Source: Nocardioides pocheonensis | Lineage (GTDB): Bacteria; Actinomycetota; Actinomycetes; Propionibacteriales; Nocardioidaceae | Assembly: GCF_003725535.1 (NCBI RefSeq) | Contig: NZ_RJSF01000005.1 | Coordinates: 137,736-186,665, forward strand | Length of the DNA: 48,930 nucleotides | Reading direction: 5' to 3' | Shown: positions 24,421 through 32,391 of the stretch, piece by piece | Numbering within the stretch: the stretch's first letter is position 1 | Layout of the letters: each line of letters opens with the position of its first letter | Program-made: the position numbers and the translations under genes | Notes under the pieces: model-generated | Seen by the model: only the letters and a program-made list of their open reading frames with translations | Told to the model about the DNA's origin: nothing | The model's database searches: none

Positions 24421-25521
24421 TCAGAACCTCAGCACGGGCTTGATCGTCGTGCCGGCGCTGACGTCGGCGACCGCCTGCTGGATGTCGGCGAAGGAGTACT
24501 CCTGCACCAGCCGGGCCAGCGGCATCCGGCCCGTGCGCACGAGCTCGACCAGCGCCGGGATCAGCGTCTGGGTCTCGCTGTCACCCAGGGTGAGGCCGAC
24601 GACCTGCTTGCCGGCGAGCATCGCGTTGACGTCGAGGGCGACCTCGGTGCCGAACGGCGGAGCGCCGATGACGACCGCGGTGCCGCGGGCGGCCAGAGCG
24701 TCGACACCCTGCCGGAGCACCGCCACGCTGCCGGTGGTCTCCACGACGCCGTCCGCTCCCGCGCCGGTGATCTCGGCGACCGCAGCGACGAGGTCCTCGG
24801 TGGTCACGTCGACGACGTGGGTGGCACCGAGCTGGACCGCGAGGTCGAGCCGGGAGGCCACCTTGTCGACCGCGATGATCGTGGTCGCCGGGGTCAACGC
24901 TGCCGCCATCACGGCCGAGAGCCCGACGGCCCCGGCGCCGAGCACGACGACCGAGCTGCCCGGCCTCGGCTTCAGCACGTTCCACACCGCACCGGCGCCG
25001 GTCTGGACACCGCAGCCCAGCGGAGCCAGCAGCTCCAGAGGTGCGTCGGGGCTGACCTTGACCAGGCTGCGCTCGTCGACCACGGCCATCCGGGCGAACG
25101 AGGACTGGCCGAAGAAGTGACCGCCGAGCGGCTCTCCGTCACGGGTGATCGTGGCCGAACCGTCGGCCCGTCGTCCGCCGATCAGGTTGTCGGGCAGCCA
25201 GGTGGCGCAGTACGCCGGGTGGCCGTCGCGGCAGTTCCGGCACGCGCCGCACGAGGTGAAGGAGAGCAGCACCTGGTCGCCCGGCTTGACCCGGGTGACG
25301 CCCGCACCGACCTCCTCGACGACGCCAGCGCCTTCGTGCCCGAGCACGCCGGGCAACGGGAACGGCAGTCCTCCGCTGGCCACGCCGAGGTCGGTGTGGC
25401 AGAGGCCGGCAGCGACCATGCGCACGAGGACCTCGCCGGCCTGCGGCTCGGCGAGCTCGACCTGGCTGAGGGTGAACGGGGCTCCGCCGCTCTCGACGAC
25501 GGCTGCTTCGGTGACAGTCAT
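24421..25521 (-). CDS. Zinc-dependent NAD(P) alcohol dehydrogenase, aryl-alcohol type
   Basis: This is a 366-residue class III-like medium-chain dehydrogenase. The catalytic zinc Cys is in GLCHTDLG, the His-Glu pair in LGHEGAGVVEEVG, the structural-zinc Cys cluster in SCGACRNCRDGHPAYC, the second catalytic Cys in LGCGVQTGAGAV, and the Rossmann motif in VVLGAGAVGLSAV. The sequence layout (FGQSSFARMAVVDERSLVKV) is that of benzyl/aryl-alcohol dehydrogenases. It would oxidise an alcohol to the aldehyde used by the aldehyde dehydrogenase encoded 13 bases upstream. GGAGGAG precedes the ATG. Confidence 0.93.
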   Translation of the reverse strand: MTVTEAAVVESGGAPFTLSQVELAEPQAGEVLVRMVAAGLCHTDLGVASGGLPFPLPGVLGHEGAGVVEEVGAGVTRVKPGDQVLLSFTSCGACRNCRDGHPAYCATWLPDNLIGGRRADGSATITRDGEPLGGHFFGQSSFARMAVVDERSLVKVSPDAPLELLAPLGCGVQTGAGAVWNVLKPRPGSSVVVLGAGAVGLSAVMAAALTPATTIIAVDKVASRLDLAVQLGATHVVDVTTEDLVAAVAEITGAGADGVVETTGSVAVLRQGVDALAARGTAVVIGAPPFGTEVALDVNAMLAGKQVVGLTLGDSETQTLIPALVELVRTGRMPLARLVQEYSFADIQQAVADVSAGTTIKPVLRF

Positions 25522-25534
25522 GGCTCTCCTCCGC

Positions 25535-27067
25535 TCAGTCCAGCGAGATGACGACGGACTTGTCGCGGGTGTACGGCGCGAGGCCCTCGGGCCCGTACTC
25601 GCGGCCGAAGCCGGACGCCTTCACGCCGCCGAACGGCACCGCCGGGTCGAGCATCGCCCAGTCGTTGACCCACACGATGCCCGCGTCGAGCCGGGCGGCG
25701 ACCCGGTGCGCCCGGGCCAGGTTCGTCGTCTGGATCCCCGAGGCCAGGCCGTAGGGCGTGCTGTTCGCCATCGCGATCGCCTCGTCCTCGGTGTCGAACG
25801 GCTGCACCGTCAGCACGGGGCCGAAGATCTCCTCCTGCACGACTCGGGAGTCGTTCGCCAGGTCGGCGATCACGGTCGGCTTAAAGTAGAAGCCGCCGTT
25901 CAGGGCGAGGCGCTCCCCGCCGCACACGATCCGGCCGCCGTCGGCGACCGCCTGGGCGACGTACGACTCGACCTTGGCGACGTGGCGCTCGGCGGCCATG
26001 GGACCGACCACGGTCTCCGGGTCACGCGGGTCGCCGACCGGTACGCCGGGCACGGCCTGGGCCAGGATGCCGAGGAGCGTGTCGTACAACGGCCGGGCGA
26101 CGAGCAGGCGCGGGCCACCCATGCAGAACTGGCCCGTGTTGAAGACGAACGCCTTGATCGCGGAGCCGACCGCCTTCTCGACGTCGGCGTCCTCGAAGAC
26201 GATCTGCGCGGCGTTGCCGCCGAGCTCCATCGTGACGGGGGTGAGCGCCTCGCCGGCGACAGCAGCCGCGTGCCGGCCGATGGCGGTGGAGCCGGTGAAC
26301 GCGATCTTGTCGACGCCGGGGTGGCGCAGCAGGGCCTCGCCGGCGACGGCGCCGGCACCCGTGACGACGTTGACCACACCGTCGGGCACGCCGGCCTCGG
26401 AGAGCAGCTTCGCCATGAACAGCGCGCTGAGCGGGGTGTCGTCGGCGGGCTTGTGCACCACGACGTTGCCCGCGGCCAGCGCCGGCGCGATCTTGGAGCT
26501 GGAGAGGATCAGCGGGAAGTTGAAGGGCGTGATCGCGCCGACGACGCCCAGCGGCTCGCGACGCGTGTAGGCGACGGCGTTCATCGGGGTCTCCCGCGTG
26601 GCGCCGTCGACCGCCTGTGCCAGACCCGAGTAGTACTCGTACACCTCGGCGGCGGTCGCCACGTCGACGACCCGGCACAGCGTCACCGGCTTGCCGACGT
26701 CGAGGCTCTCGAGCCGCACCAGCTCGTCGGCGTTCTCGCGGATCAGGTCGGCGACCCGGTGCAGGATGCGCGCCCGCTCCCGGCCGCTCATGCCCCGCCA
26801 GGGGCCCTGGTCGAAGGCGGCGCGGGCCGCAGCGACGGCGGCGTCGATGTCGCCGGCGTCGCCCTCGGCCACCGTGCCGACGGCGTTGCCCGTGGAGGGG
26901 TCGACGACGTCCCGCCGACCGCCGGCGGCGGCGGGCAGCCACTGGCCGCCGATGAAGAGCTCGCCGTGCTCGAGCGTCGAGGGTGCCGTCGTGGGGCTGG
27001 GCATCTGGCCGCTGTCCCCCGTCGTCTCGACCGGGCTGTCCAGCGGGCTCGTCTGGGTGTTCGTCAC
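25535..27067 (-). CDS. NAD(P)-dependent aldehyde dehydrogenase
   Basis: This is a 510-residue aldehyde dehydrogenase with an N-terminal disordered leader of about 30 residues before HGELFIGGQWLPA. The catalytic Glu is in MELGGNAAQIVFEDAD and the catalytic Cys in NTGQFCMGGPRLLV; VGAITPFNFPLI and FTGSTAIG are cofactor motifs. It is the first gene of the seven-gene catabolic operon and would convert the aldehyde from the next gene's product to the acid that is then activated with CoA. It starts at GTG with GGGAGGAGG upstream. Two TCAGG-N3-CCTGT repeats lie 54-101 bases upstream of the start. Confidence 0.94.
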   Translation of the reverse strand: MTNTQTSPLDSPVETTGDSGQMPSPTTAPSTLEHGELFIGGQWLPAAAGGRRDVVDPSTGNAVGTVAEGDAGDIDAAVAAARAAFDQGPWRGMSGRERARILHRVADLIRENADELVRLESLDVGKPVTLCRVVDVATAAEVYEYYSGLAQAVDGATRETPMNAVAYTRREPLGVVGAITPFNFPLILSSSKIAPALAAGNVVVHKPADDTPLSALFMAKLLSEAGVPDGVVNVVTGAGAVAGEALLRHPGVDKIAFTGSTAIGRHAAAVAGEALTPVTMELGGNAAQIVFEDADVEKAVGSAIKAFVFNTGQFCMGGPRLLVARPLYDTLLGILAQAVPGVPVGDPRDPETVVGPMAAERHVAKVESYVAQAVADGGRIVCGGERLALNGGFYFKPTVIADLANDSRVVQEEIFGPVLTVQPFDTEDEAIAMANSTPYGLASGIQTTNLARAHRVAARLDAGIVWVNDWAMLDPAVPFGGVKASGFGREYGPEGLAPYTRDKSVVISLD

Positions 27068-27120
27068 GCTTGATCCTCCTCCCGGGAGCCCCCGTGGCGG
27101 AAGATCGTCGTCCGCGACTA

Positions 27121-27168
27121 TCAGGGTTCCTGTCGATCCGAAGTGTGCACGTCGATCAGGATCCCTGT
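27121..27168. promoter_or_regulatory. Two TCAGG-N3-CCTGT operator-like repeats upstream of catabolic operon
   Basis: Site 1 is TCAGGGTTCCTGT at 27121-27133 and site 2 is TCAGGATCCCTGT at 27156-27168, with centres 35 bases apart. Each is an imperfect TCAGG/CCTGA inverted repeat. The same element, in perfect form, occurs twice upstream of the Liv-type importer gene at 34396. A MarR-type dimer site is a likely reading because two MarR genes lie in the importer operon. Which protein binds is not shown. Confidence 0.65.
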
Positions 27169-27274
27169 CAATGGGTTCGGGTGGGACCGGTCAGTGCACC
27201 GGATCAGTCAAGGGCTGCCGAGCGTCAGGACACCCGCTGAACGCGTCCGCTCATGCCGATGAGCGATCGCCAAG

Positions 27275-27586
27275 TCAGGCCGTGCTCAGGACCCAACCAA
27301 ACTCGTGGGCGAAGTCGTCAAAGCACGGGTCGCAGACCCAGCGCTCAAGACGTCGCTCCTGGACCTGGGTCACCAACCCGACCGTCAGCACGTCGGGATG
27401 CTCGGCGATGAACTGTGCGTGGCCAGCGGAGAACTGAGGATCCATGAACTTGGCCCAACACATCTGGCACTCGTCGTGCTCCCAATGCTCATCAAGAGCG
27501 CGGTAGTCACGGCGGAGGAACACGGTGCCAGGCGGGAGGAACTGCTCCTGGCCCTGGCGTCGCCAGTCGTCCGAGTCTGTCGGCAT
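27275..27586 (-). CDS. Conserved small protein with CxxC pairs, unknown function
   Basis: This protein of about 103 residues has the pattern DDWRRQGQEQFLPPGTVFLRRDYRALDEHWEHDECQMCWAKF at the N-terminus, and RWVCDPCFDDFAHEFGWVL at the C-terminus. The two pairs CxxC (ECQMC and VCDPC) could bind one zinc. I recall similar uncharacterised proteins with a WDHDxCxxCWAKF signature in many bacteria, sometimes near polymorphic-toxin or phage genes, but cannot assign a function. The start chosen is the ATG at 27584-27586; an ATG at 27619 would add 11 residues. It lies alone between the two catabolic operons. Confidence 0.72.
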   Translation of the reverse strand: MPTDSDDWRRQGQEQFLPPGTVFLRRDYRALDEHWEHDECQMCWAKFMDPQFSAGHAQFIAEHPDVLTVGLVTQVQERRLERWVCDPCFDDFAHEFGWVLSTA

Positions 27587-27659
27587 GGGCTGAGAGTAGT
27601 TGGAGAAGTGACCGATCATGCCGCTGAGCGCCCACTCCGGAGCCCGCGCACGATTTGGC

Positions 27660-27884
27660 TTAGGAGGTAACCCACTCCAAGACGACAAGCACGATGAGTA
27701 ACACGGAGAAAGCCACCCCGGCCCACCGACTGAACTGGAAACTTCTGAAGATCCGGGACGCCGGGTCCGGCTCCTTTGCCCTGACCATCTTGTAGAACGA
27801 CACGTTGTACGGAACAGACCACCGCCACGAAACGAATCCGAAGATAGTCGCGAAAGCGACGATACTCAGCCCGGCCCAATCCAT
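27660..27884 (-). CDS. Small two-helix membrane protein, unknown function
   Basis: This 74-residue protein has two predicted membrane helices: WAGLSIVAFATIFGFVSWRW near the start and WAGVAFSVLLIVLVVLEWV at the end. A charged loop (VRAKEPDPASRIFRSFQFSR) lies between them. The translation is clearly membrane-protein-like, which supports it as a real gene, but it has no strong ribosome-binding site before the ATG at 27882-27884. The family is not recognised. Its codon use is less G/C-biased than that of the flanking operons. Confidence 0.6.
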   Translation of the reverse strand: MDWAGLSIVAFATIFGFVSWRWSVPYNVSFYKMVRAKEPDPASRIFRSFQFSRWAGVAFSVLLIVLVVLEWVTS

Positions 27885-27969
27885 CGCGTCATCATCGCAG
27901 TGCTGCCAAGCGGGTGTCCGCTCATGCCGAGATCCGGGTGCCGGTAGCACTCCTCCGCCAACGCACCGA

Positions 27970-28446
27970 TCAGTGCACCGGGTGCTCGTGGAGCGACGTC
28001 CGGCACTGCACGAGGTGCCGACGGAGGACGGTCACCTCGCTGCGGTCGAGGCCCGCCACCATCTCCTCCTCGATCGCCGCGACCGGATGGCGCAGCCGGT
28101 CGACGACCTGCTGGCCCTTCCGGCTCAGCGACAGCAGGTACTGGCGGCGGTTGCCCGGGTCGCGCTCACGCTTCACCAGGCCGCACTCGAGCAGGTAGGT
28201 CACCATCTCGGCCATGGTCTGCGCGCGCACGAACGAGCTGCGCGCCAGCTCCGCGGAGGTCATCCCCGGATGCCGCTCCAGCACCGTGAGCGCGGTGTAC
28301 TGCAGGGCGGTCAGGTCCTGCGTGGAGGCCACCTCCTCGAGGCGTTGCCGGATCGCGAGCTCGACCTGCTTGATCAGGTAGAGCAGCGTGACCCCGTGCG
28401 CCCGGTCGCCCGGGCGCTCCTCCGTTGTCGTGGCGTCGCCTGGCAT
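27970..28446 (-). CDS. MarR-family transcriptional regulator (copy 1)
   Basis: This is a 158-residue winged-helix MarR protein: VTLLYLIKQVELAIRQRLEEV, LTALQYTALTVLERHPGMTSAELARSSFVRAQTMAEMVTYLLECGLVKRERDPGNRRQYLLSLSRKG. The beta-wing reads RDPGNRRQYLLSL. It is closely similar, over most of its length, to the MarR encoded at 29410-29874. It follows the HSL-type esterase gene by 22 bases and ends the importer operon. It likely binds the TCAGG-N3-CCTGA repeats and responds to an aromatic acid or its CoA thioester, as CouR-type MarR proteins do; that is inference. Confidence 0.92.
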   Translation of the reverse strand: MPGDATTTEERPGDRAHGVTLLYLIKQVELAIRQRLEEVASTQDLTALQYTALTVLERHPGMTSAELARSSFVRAQTMAEMVTYLLECGLVKRERDPGNRRQYLLSLSRKGQQVVDRLRHPVAAIEEEMVAGLDRSEVTVLRRHLVQCRTSLHEHPVH

Positions 28447-28468
28447 GACGCCATGATGTCCTACGCCG

Positions 28469-29386
28469 TCACGCTGTCGCCCTGCGCACGGCCGCCGCCA
28501 CCAGGTCGAGCGCCTCGTGCGCGGCGGGGACCATCGCACCGAGGGTGAAGAACGCGTGGATCATCCCGTCGAAGCGCACGTGCTCCACCGGTACGCCGGC
28601 CTCGCACAGCCGCGCCGCGTAGGCCTCGCCCTCGTCGCGGAGCGGGTCGAGCTCGGCGGTGACGACGAGCGCCGGCGGAGCCCCCGCCAGCTGCGTGTCG
28701 TCGGCGAACAGCGGGGAGGCCAGCGGGTCCTTGAGGTCGCCGTAGTCGCCGAGGTACTGCGCCCGGAAGTAATTGCAGGCGTTCCGGGTCAGCAGGTAGC
28801 GCTCGGCGTTCTCCTCGATCGAGGGCTGCGACATGGTGAGGTCGGTCATCGGGTAGAGCAGCACCTGCAGCCGGAACATCCCGTGCAGCTGGTGCCCGAG
28901 CACGGCGCTGAGCGTGCCGCCCGCGGAGTCGCCGGCCGCGACCATCCGGTCCGGGTCGCCGCCGTGCTCCGCGATGTGGGCGTGGACCCACCGCGCGACG
29001 GCCTGGGCATCGTCCACCTGCGCCGGGAACGGGTGCTCGGGGGCGAGCCGGTAGTCCACGCTCACGACCAGGCAGCCCGTGGCCGCGCACAGCGCCCGCA
29101 CGACCGCGTCGTACCCGTCGAGGCTCCCCATCACGAACCCGCCGCCGTGGTTCCAGACCACGACCGGGAGCGGCTCGTCCCCCGCGCCCTGGGGCCAGTA
29201 CAGCCGCACCGGGACGCCGTCCGCCTCGAGGTCGAGGGTCCTCGCCACCGCGACCGGCTCACCGGCGAACGCCGCGAGCCCGTCGTACGCCTGCCGGGCC
29301 TCCGCCGGGGGCAGCTCGTCCAGCGGGGGCACACCGGGAGCAGTCAGGATGTCCAGGACGGCCTGGGCCGAGGGGTCGATGGGCAT
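28469..29386 (-). CDS. Alpha/beta hydrolase, hormone-sensitive-lipase family esterase
   Basis: This is a 305-residue cytosolic esterase. The oxyanion motif HGGGF lies at 80-84, the nucleophile Ser154 in AAGDSAGGTL, the acid in VTAELDPLRDEG and the His in DGMIHAFFTLG. HSL-type members hydrolyse short-chain or aromatic esters. Here it sits between two MarR paralogues in an importer operon, so it may release an acid or alcohol from an imported ester before the 18-27 kb pathway acts. GGAGGA precedes the ATG. The real substrate is unknown. Confidence 0.92.
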   Translation of the reverse strand: MPIDPSAQAVLDILTAPGVPPLDELPPAEARQAYDGLAAFAGEPVAVARTLDLEADGVPVRLYWPQGAGDEPLPVVVWNHGGGFVMGSLDGYDAVVRALCAATGCLVVSVDYRLAPEHPFPAQVDDAQAVARWVHAHIAEHGGDPDRMVAAGDSAGGTLSAVLGHQLHGMFRLQVLLYPMTDLTMSQPSIEENAERYLLTRNACNYFRAQYLGDYGDLKDPLASPLFADDTQLAGAPPALVVTAELDPLRDEGEAYAARLCEAGVPVEHVRFDGMIHAFFTLGAMVPAAHEALDLVAAAVRRATA

Positions 29387-29409
29387 GGTTCCTCCAAGGG
29401 GTGGGGTTG

Positions 29410-29874
29410 CTAGCGGAGTGGGGCTGGGGTCAGGGAGCGGCGGCAGCGCAGCAGGGTGGTGCGCAGCGCGTCGATCTGGGCGTCGTCGAGGCCGCTCAGC
29501 ATCCGGCGCTCGACGGCCGCGGCCGAGGCGGTCAAGGACTCCACGATCTCGGCGCCCGCCGCACTGAGGGTGAGCAGGTACTGGCGCCGGTTGCTCTCGT
29601 CGCGGACGCGGTCGACCAGACCGTGGTCGAGCAGGTAGGCGACCATCTCCGCCATCGTCTGGGTGCGGACGAACGAGTTGCGCGCCAGGTCCGCCGACGT
29701 GATCCCCGGGTCGCGCTGGAGCACGGTGAGCGCGGTGTACTGCAGGGTCGTGAGGCCGGCGGGTTCGACCACCTCGTCGAGCGCGTGCCGAGCGGCGAGC
29801 TCGACCTGCTTGACCAGGTAGAGCAACGAGACCTCGCGGGTCTTGACGGAGCTCACTCCACGCGACCCCGTCAC
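29410..29874 (-). CDS. MarR-family transcriptional regulator (copy 2)
   Basis: This 154-residue MarR protein, VSLLYLVKQVELAARHALDEV then LTTLQYTALTVLQRDPGITSADLARNSFVRTQTMAEMVAYLLDHGLVDRVRDESNRRQYLLTLS, is clearly a paralogue of the MarR at 27970-28446. I chose the GTG at 29872-29874, which overlaps the stop of the upstream permease as GTGA, the usual junction in this window; a later GTG at 29856 is possible. Being co-transcribed with the importer, it probably autoregulates through the repeats at 34436-34464. Confidence 0.9.
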   Translation of the reverse strand: MTGSRGVSSVKTREVSLLYLVKQVELAARHALDEVVEPAGLTTLQYTALTVLQRDPGITSADLARNSFVRTQTMAEMVAYLLDHGLVDRVRDESNRRQYLLTLSAAGAEIVESLTASAAAVERRMLSGLDDAQIDALRTTLLRCRRSLTPAPLR

Positions 29875-30845
29875 GCAGGTGATCCCTGCGGGCGGCGGAG
29901 GCGCAGCGACCCGACCGACGGCACGATCCCGCGCGGCAGGAACAGCAGCGCGATGATGAGGACGGTGCCGTAGGCGGCGTACTGGATGATCGGCGCCGCC
30001 GTGGGCGGCAGCCCCGGCTGGCTGCTCACGGTGTTGAGCGCCTGGAGCAGCACCGACACGACCACTGCGCCGACCACACCGCCCCAGATCGTGCCGAGCC
30101 CGCCGACGACGGCCATGATCACGTAGGTGAACGACTCCAGCGGCGGGAAGGAGTCGGCGCTGACGTACGGCGTGAAGAACGCGGTCACCGCTCCGGCGAG
30201 GCCCGCGAACGCCGCGGAGAGCGCGAAGACCCCGACCTTGGTCCACCCGACCGGCACCCCGGCCGACTCCGCGGCGGTCTCGCTCCCCGACAGCGCGCGC
30301 ATGGCGCGGCCGAAGCGGCTGTCGACGATCCGGGCGGACGACCAGAGCACGACCGCCAGGCACGCCAGCGCGAGGTAGGCATAGGGCCGCTGGTCGGTCA
30401 CCGTCCAGCCGCCCACCCCGAAGGCGGGGATGCCACTCACACCGTAGGCGCCACCGAGCGCGTCGATGCTCGACATCGCGGTCTGCACCATCAGCAGGAG
30501 GGCGAGCGTGCCGAACGCCAGGTAGTGCCCCTGCAGGCGCAGCAACGGGCGGCCGACGACGGTGGCGAACATCCCCGCGACCAACGGCGCCAGCAGCAGC
30601 ACGACCAGCGGCGGCAGTCCCCACCGCGTCGTGCCGAGCGCCACCGTCAGTGCTCCGACGGCGACGAACGCGCCCTGGCCGAGCGACGCCTGACCGGCGT
30701 AGCCCATCAGCATGGAGAGGCCGGACACGACGACCGCGGCGAGCACGGTGTGCACGAAGAACGTCTGGTCCGAGAGCACCAGCGGCGCGATGCACGCCGC
30801 GACAGCGGCGACGACGACCAGAAGGGTCGAGGGACGGCGGGTCAT
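29871..30845 (-). CDS. livM: Branched-chain amino acid-type ABC transporter permease (LivM-like)
   Basis: This is a 324-residue permease with about eight to nine hydrophobic helices and the LivM pattern: MLMGYAGQASLGQGAFVAVGAL, LLRLQGHYLAFGTLALLLMVQ, and the loop GVPVGWTKVGVFALSAAFAGLAGAV with the later VVGGLGTIWGGVVGAVV. It pairs with the LivH-like permease. The gene name follows the family; the true substrate may be an aromatic or amino acid. Its ATG shares one base with the upstream stop (TGATG). Confidence 0.93.
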   Translation of the reverse strand: MTRRPSTLLVVVAAVAACIAPLVLSDQTFFVHTVLAAVVVSGLSMLMGYAGQASLGQGAFVAVGALTVALGTTRWGLPPLVVLLLAPLVAGMFATVVGRPLLRLQGHYLAFGTLALLLMVQTAMSSIDALGGAYGVSGIPAFGVGGWTVTDQRPYAYLALACLAVVLWSSARIVDSRFGRAMRALSGSETAAESAGVPVGWTKVGVFALSAAFAGLAGAVTAFFTPYVSADSFPPLESFTYVIMAVVGGLGTIWGGVVGAVVVSVLLQALNTVSSQPGLPPTAAPIIQYAAYGTVLIIALLFLPRGIVPSVGSLRLRRPQGSPA

Positions 30846-31699
30846 CACTTTGCCTCCTCCGCCACGAAGGTGCGGCTGCGAGCGATCATGATCAGGAGCA
30901 TCAGGAGCAGGGCCACCTCGGTCTGGTACGACCCGTTGAGGTAGCCGGCGGTGAGCTGCCCGGCCACGCCGAGCACCAGGCCGCCGACGAGGGTCCGGCC
31001 CGGACTGCTGAGCCCGCCGAAGACCGCCGCGGCGAAGCCGCTCAGCGCCAGGGCCAGGTCGGAGGAGAACGACAGTGCGTTGCTCGGCGCCACGAGCACA
31101 CCGGCCAGTCCGCCCAGGACGCCTGCGAGGGCGAAGGCCAGCAGGCCCATCCGGCGTACGTCGATCCCGACCAGGCGGGCGGCGTACGGGTTCGACGCGC
31201 TGGCGGTGAGCGCCTTGCCGAGGTAGGTCCGCGAGAAGAACAGCGCGACCGCCGCGAAGGCGAGCAGGGTGACGAGCAGGACCAGCAGCCGCTGCCGCTC
31301 GACGTCCACGCCGAGGAGCGTGACGTGACCGCGCAGGCCCGGTGGCGACACCGGGTCCTGGCCCCACAGCAGGATGATCGCCGCCGAGACCAGCATGGAG
31401 AGCCCGAGCGTCACGATCAGCGAGATCAGCGGGTGCGTCCCGCGCCGGCCGAGTGCCACCCAGCCGACCACGGCACCGACGACTCCGCACACGAGGACGG
31501 CGGCGGCTTCGGCGAGTCCGTGCGGCAGCCGGCCGCGCAGCAGCGACGCCGCCATCATCGCCGCGATGATCGCGAAGGATCCCTGGGCGAAGTTGACGAT
31601 CCGCGTCACCCGGTGCACCACGACGAAGCCGCTGCCGATGAGGGCGAACGATGCTCCGAGGGTGATCCCGGTGACGAGGTAGGTCAGGAACTCCTTCAT
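30845..31699 (-). CDS. livH: Branched-chain amino acid-type ABC transporter permease (LivH-like)
   Basis: This 284-residue permease has the LivH start YLVTGITLGASFALIGSGFVVVHRVTRIVNFAQGSFAIIAAM and the central loop NPYAARLVGIDVRRMGLLAFALAGVLGGLAGVL, followed by FAAAVFGGLSSPGRTLVGGLVLGV. It forms the membrane channel with the LivM-like subunit. The ATG overlaps the LivF-like stop as ATGA, and its stop overlaps the next start. Confidence 0.94.
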   Translation of the reverse strand: MKEFLTYLVTGITLGASFALIGSGFVVVHRVTRIVNFAQGSFAIIAAMMAASLLRGRLPHGLAEAAAVLVCGVVGAVVGWVALGRRGTHPLISLIVTLGLSMLVSAAIILLWGQDPVSPPGLRGHVTLLGVDVERQRLLVLLVTLLAFAAVALFFSRTYLGKALTASASNPYAARLVGIDVRRMGLLAFALAGVLGGLAGVLVAPSNALSFSSDLALALSGFAAAVFGGLSSPGRTLVGGLVLGVAGQLTAGYLNGSYQTEVALLLMLLIMIARSRTFVAEEAK

Positions 31700-32391
31700 G
31701 CGGGCACCTCCGTGTCGGCCCTCAGCTCGCCGGCCACCCCGAGGTCGCCGAAGTAGGCGCGGCGTACCGCTTCACTCTCGGCCAGCTCGGCGCTCGGGCC
31801 GGCGGCCACCACGCGTCCGGCCTCGAGGACGCACGTGCGCGGACACAGGTCGAACGCGAGGGAGACCTCCTGCTCGACCAGCAGGATCGCGGTGCCGCGA
31901 TCTCGGTTCAGGAAGCGGAGGTGCTCGGCGAGCTCGGCGACGACGAGCGGGGCCAGGCCCAGGGAGAGCTCGTCGATGGCGAGCAGGTCCGGCTTGGCCA
32001 TCAGCGCTCGCCCGATCGCGACCATCTGCTGCTGCCCGCCGGAGAGGCGACCCGCCTTCGCCTTGCGCAGGCGCACGAGGTCGGGGAGGAGATCGAGGAC
32101 CTCGCTCAGGTCGCGGTTGCGGATCGACCAGCCCCCGAGGACGAGGTTGTCCTCCACCGTCATGTCCGGGAACATCTGCCGGCCCTCGGGCACCTGGGCG
32201 ATCCGGCCCTCGCAGGTCACGCTGCCGGATGCGGCCGGCACCAGCCCGCTGACCGCGTTGAGCAGCGTGGACTTGCCCGCGCCGTTGGGCCCGACCAGGG
32301 CGACCATCTCTCCGGCGTCGAGGTGCAGCGAGACGCCGTCGAGCGCGACCGCCGCGCCGTAGCGGACGACCAGGTCATCGATGCGCAACAT
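31696..32391 (-). CDS. livF: ABC transporter ATP-binding protein (LivF-like)
   Basis: This is a 231-residue ATPase with Walker A GPNGAGKST, signature LSGGQQQMVAIGRAL, Walker B LLAIDELSLGLAPLV and the switch region LVEQEV. Its short length, and the loop ending in PEGRQMFPDMTVEDNLVLGG, mark it as LivF rather than LivG. It overlaps the LivG-like gene by 17 bases, and the LivH-like gene starts at its stop. Confidence 0.94.
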   Translation of the reverse strand: MLRIDDLVVRYGAAVALDGVSLHLDAGEMVALVGPNGAGKSTLLNAVSGLVPAASGSVTCEGRIAQVPEGRQMFPDMTVEDNLVLGGWSIRNRDLSEVLDLLPDLVRLRKAKAGRLSGGQQQMVAIGRALMAKPDLLAIDELSLGLAPLVVAELAEHLRFLNRDRGTAILLVEQEVSLAFDLCPRTCVLEAGRVVAAGPSAELAESEAVRRAYFGDLGVAGELRADTEVPA

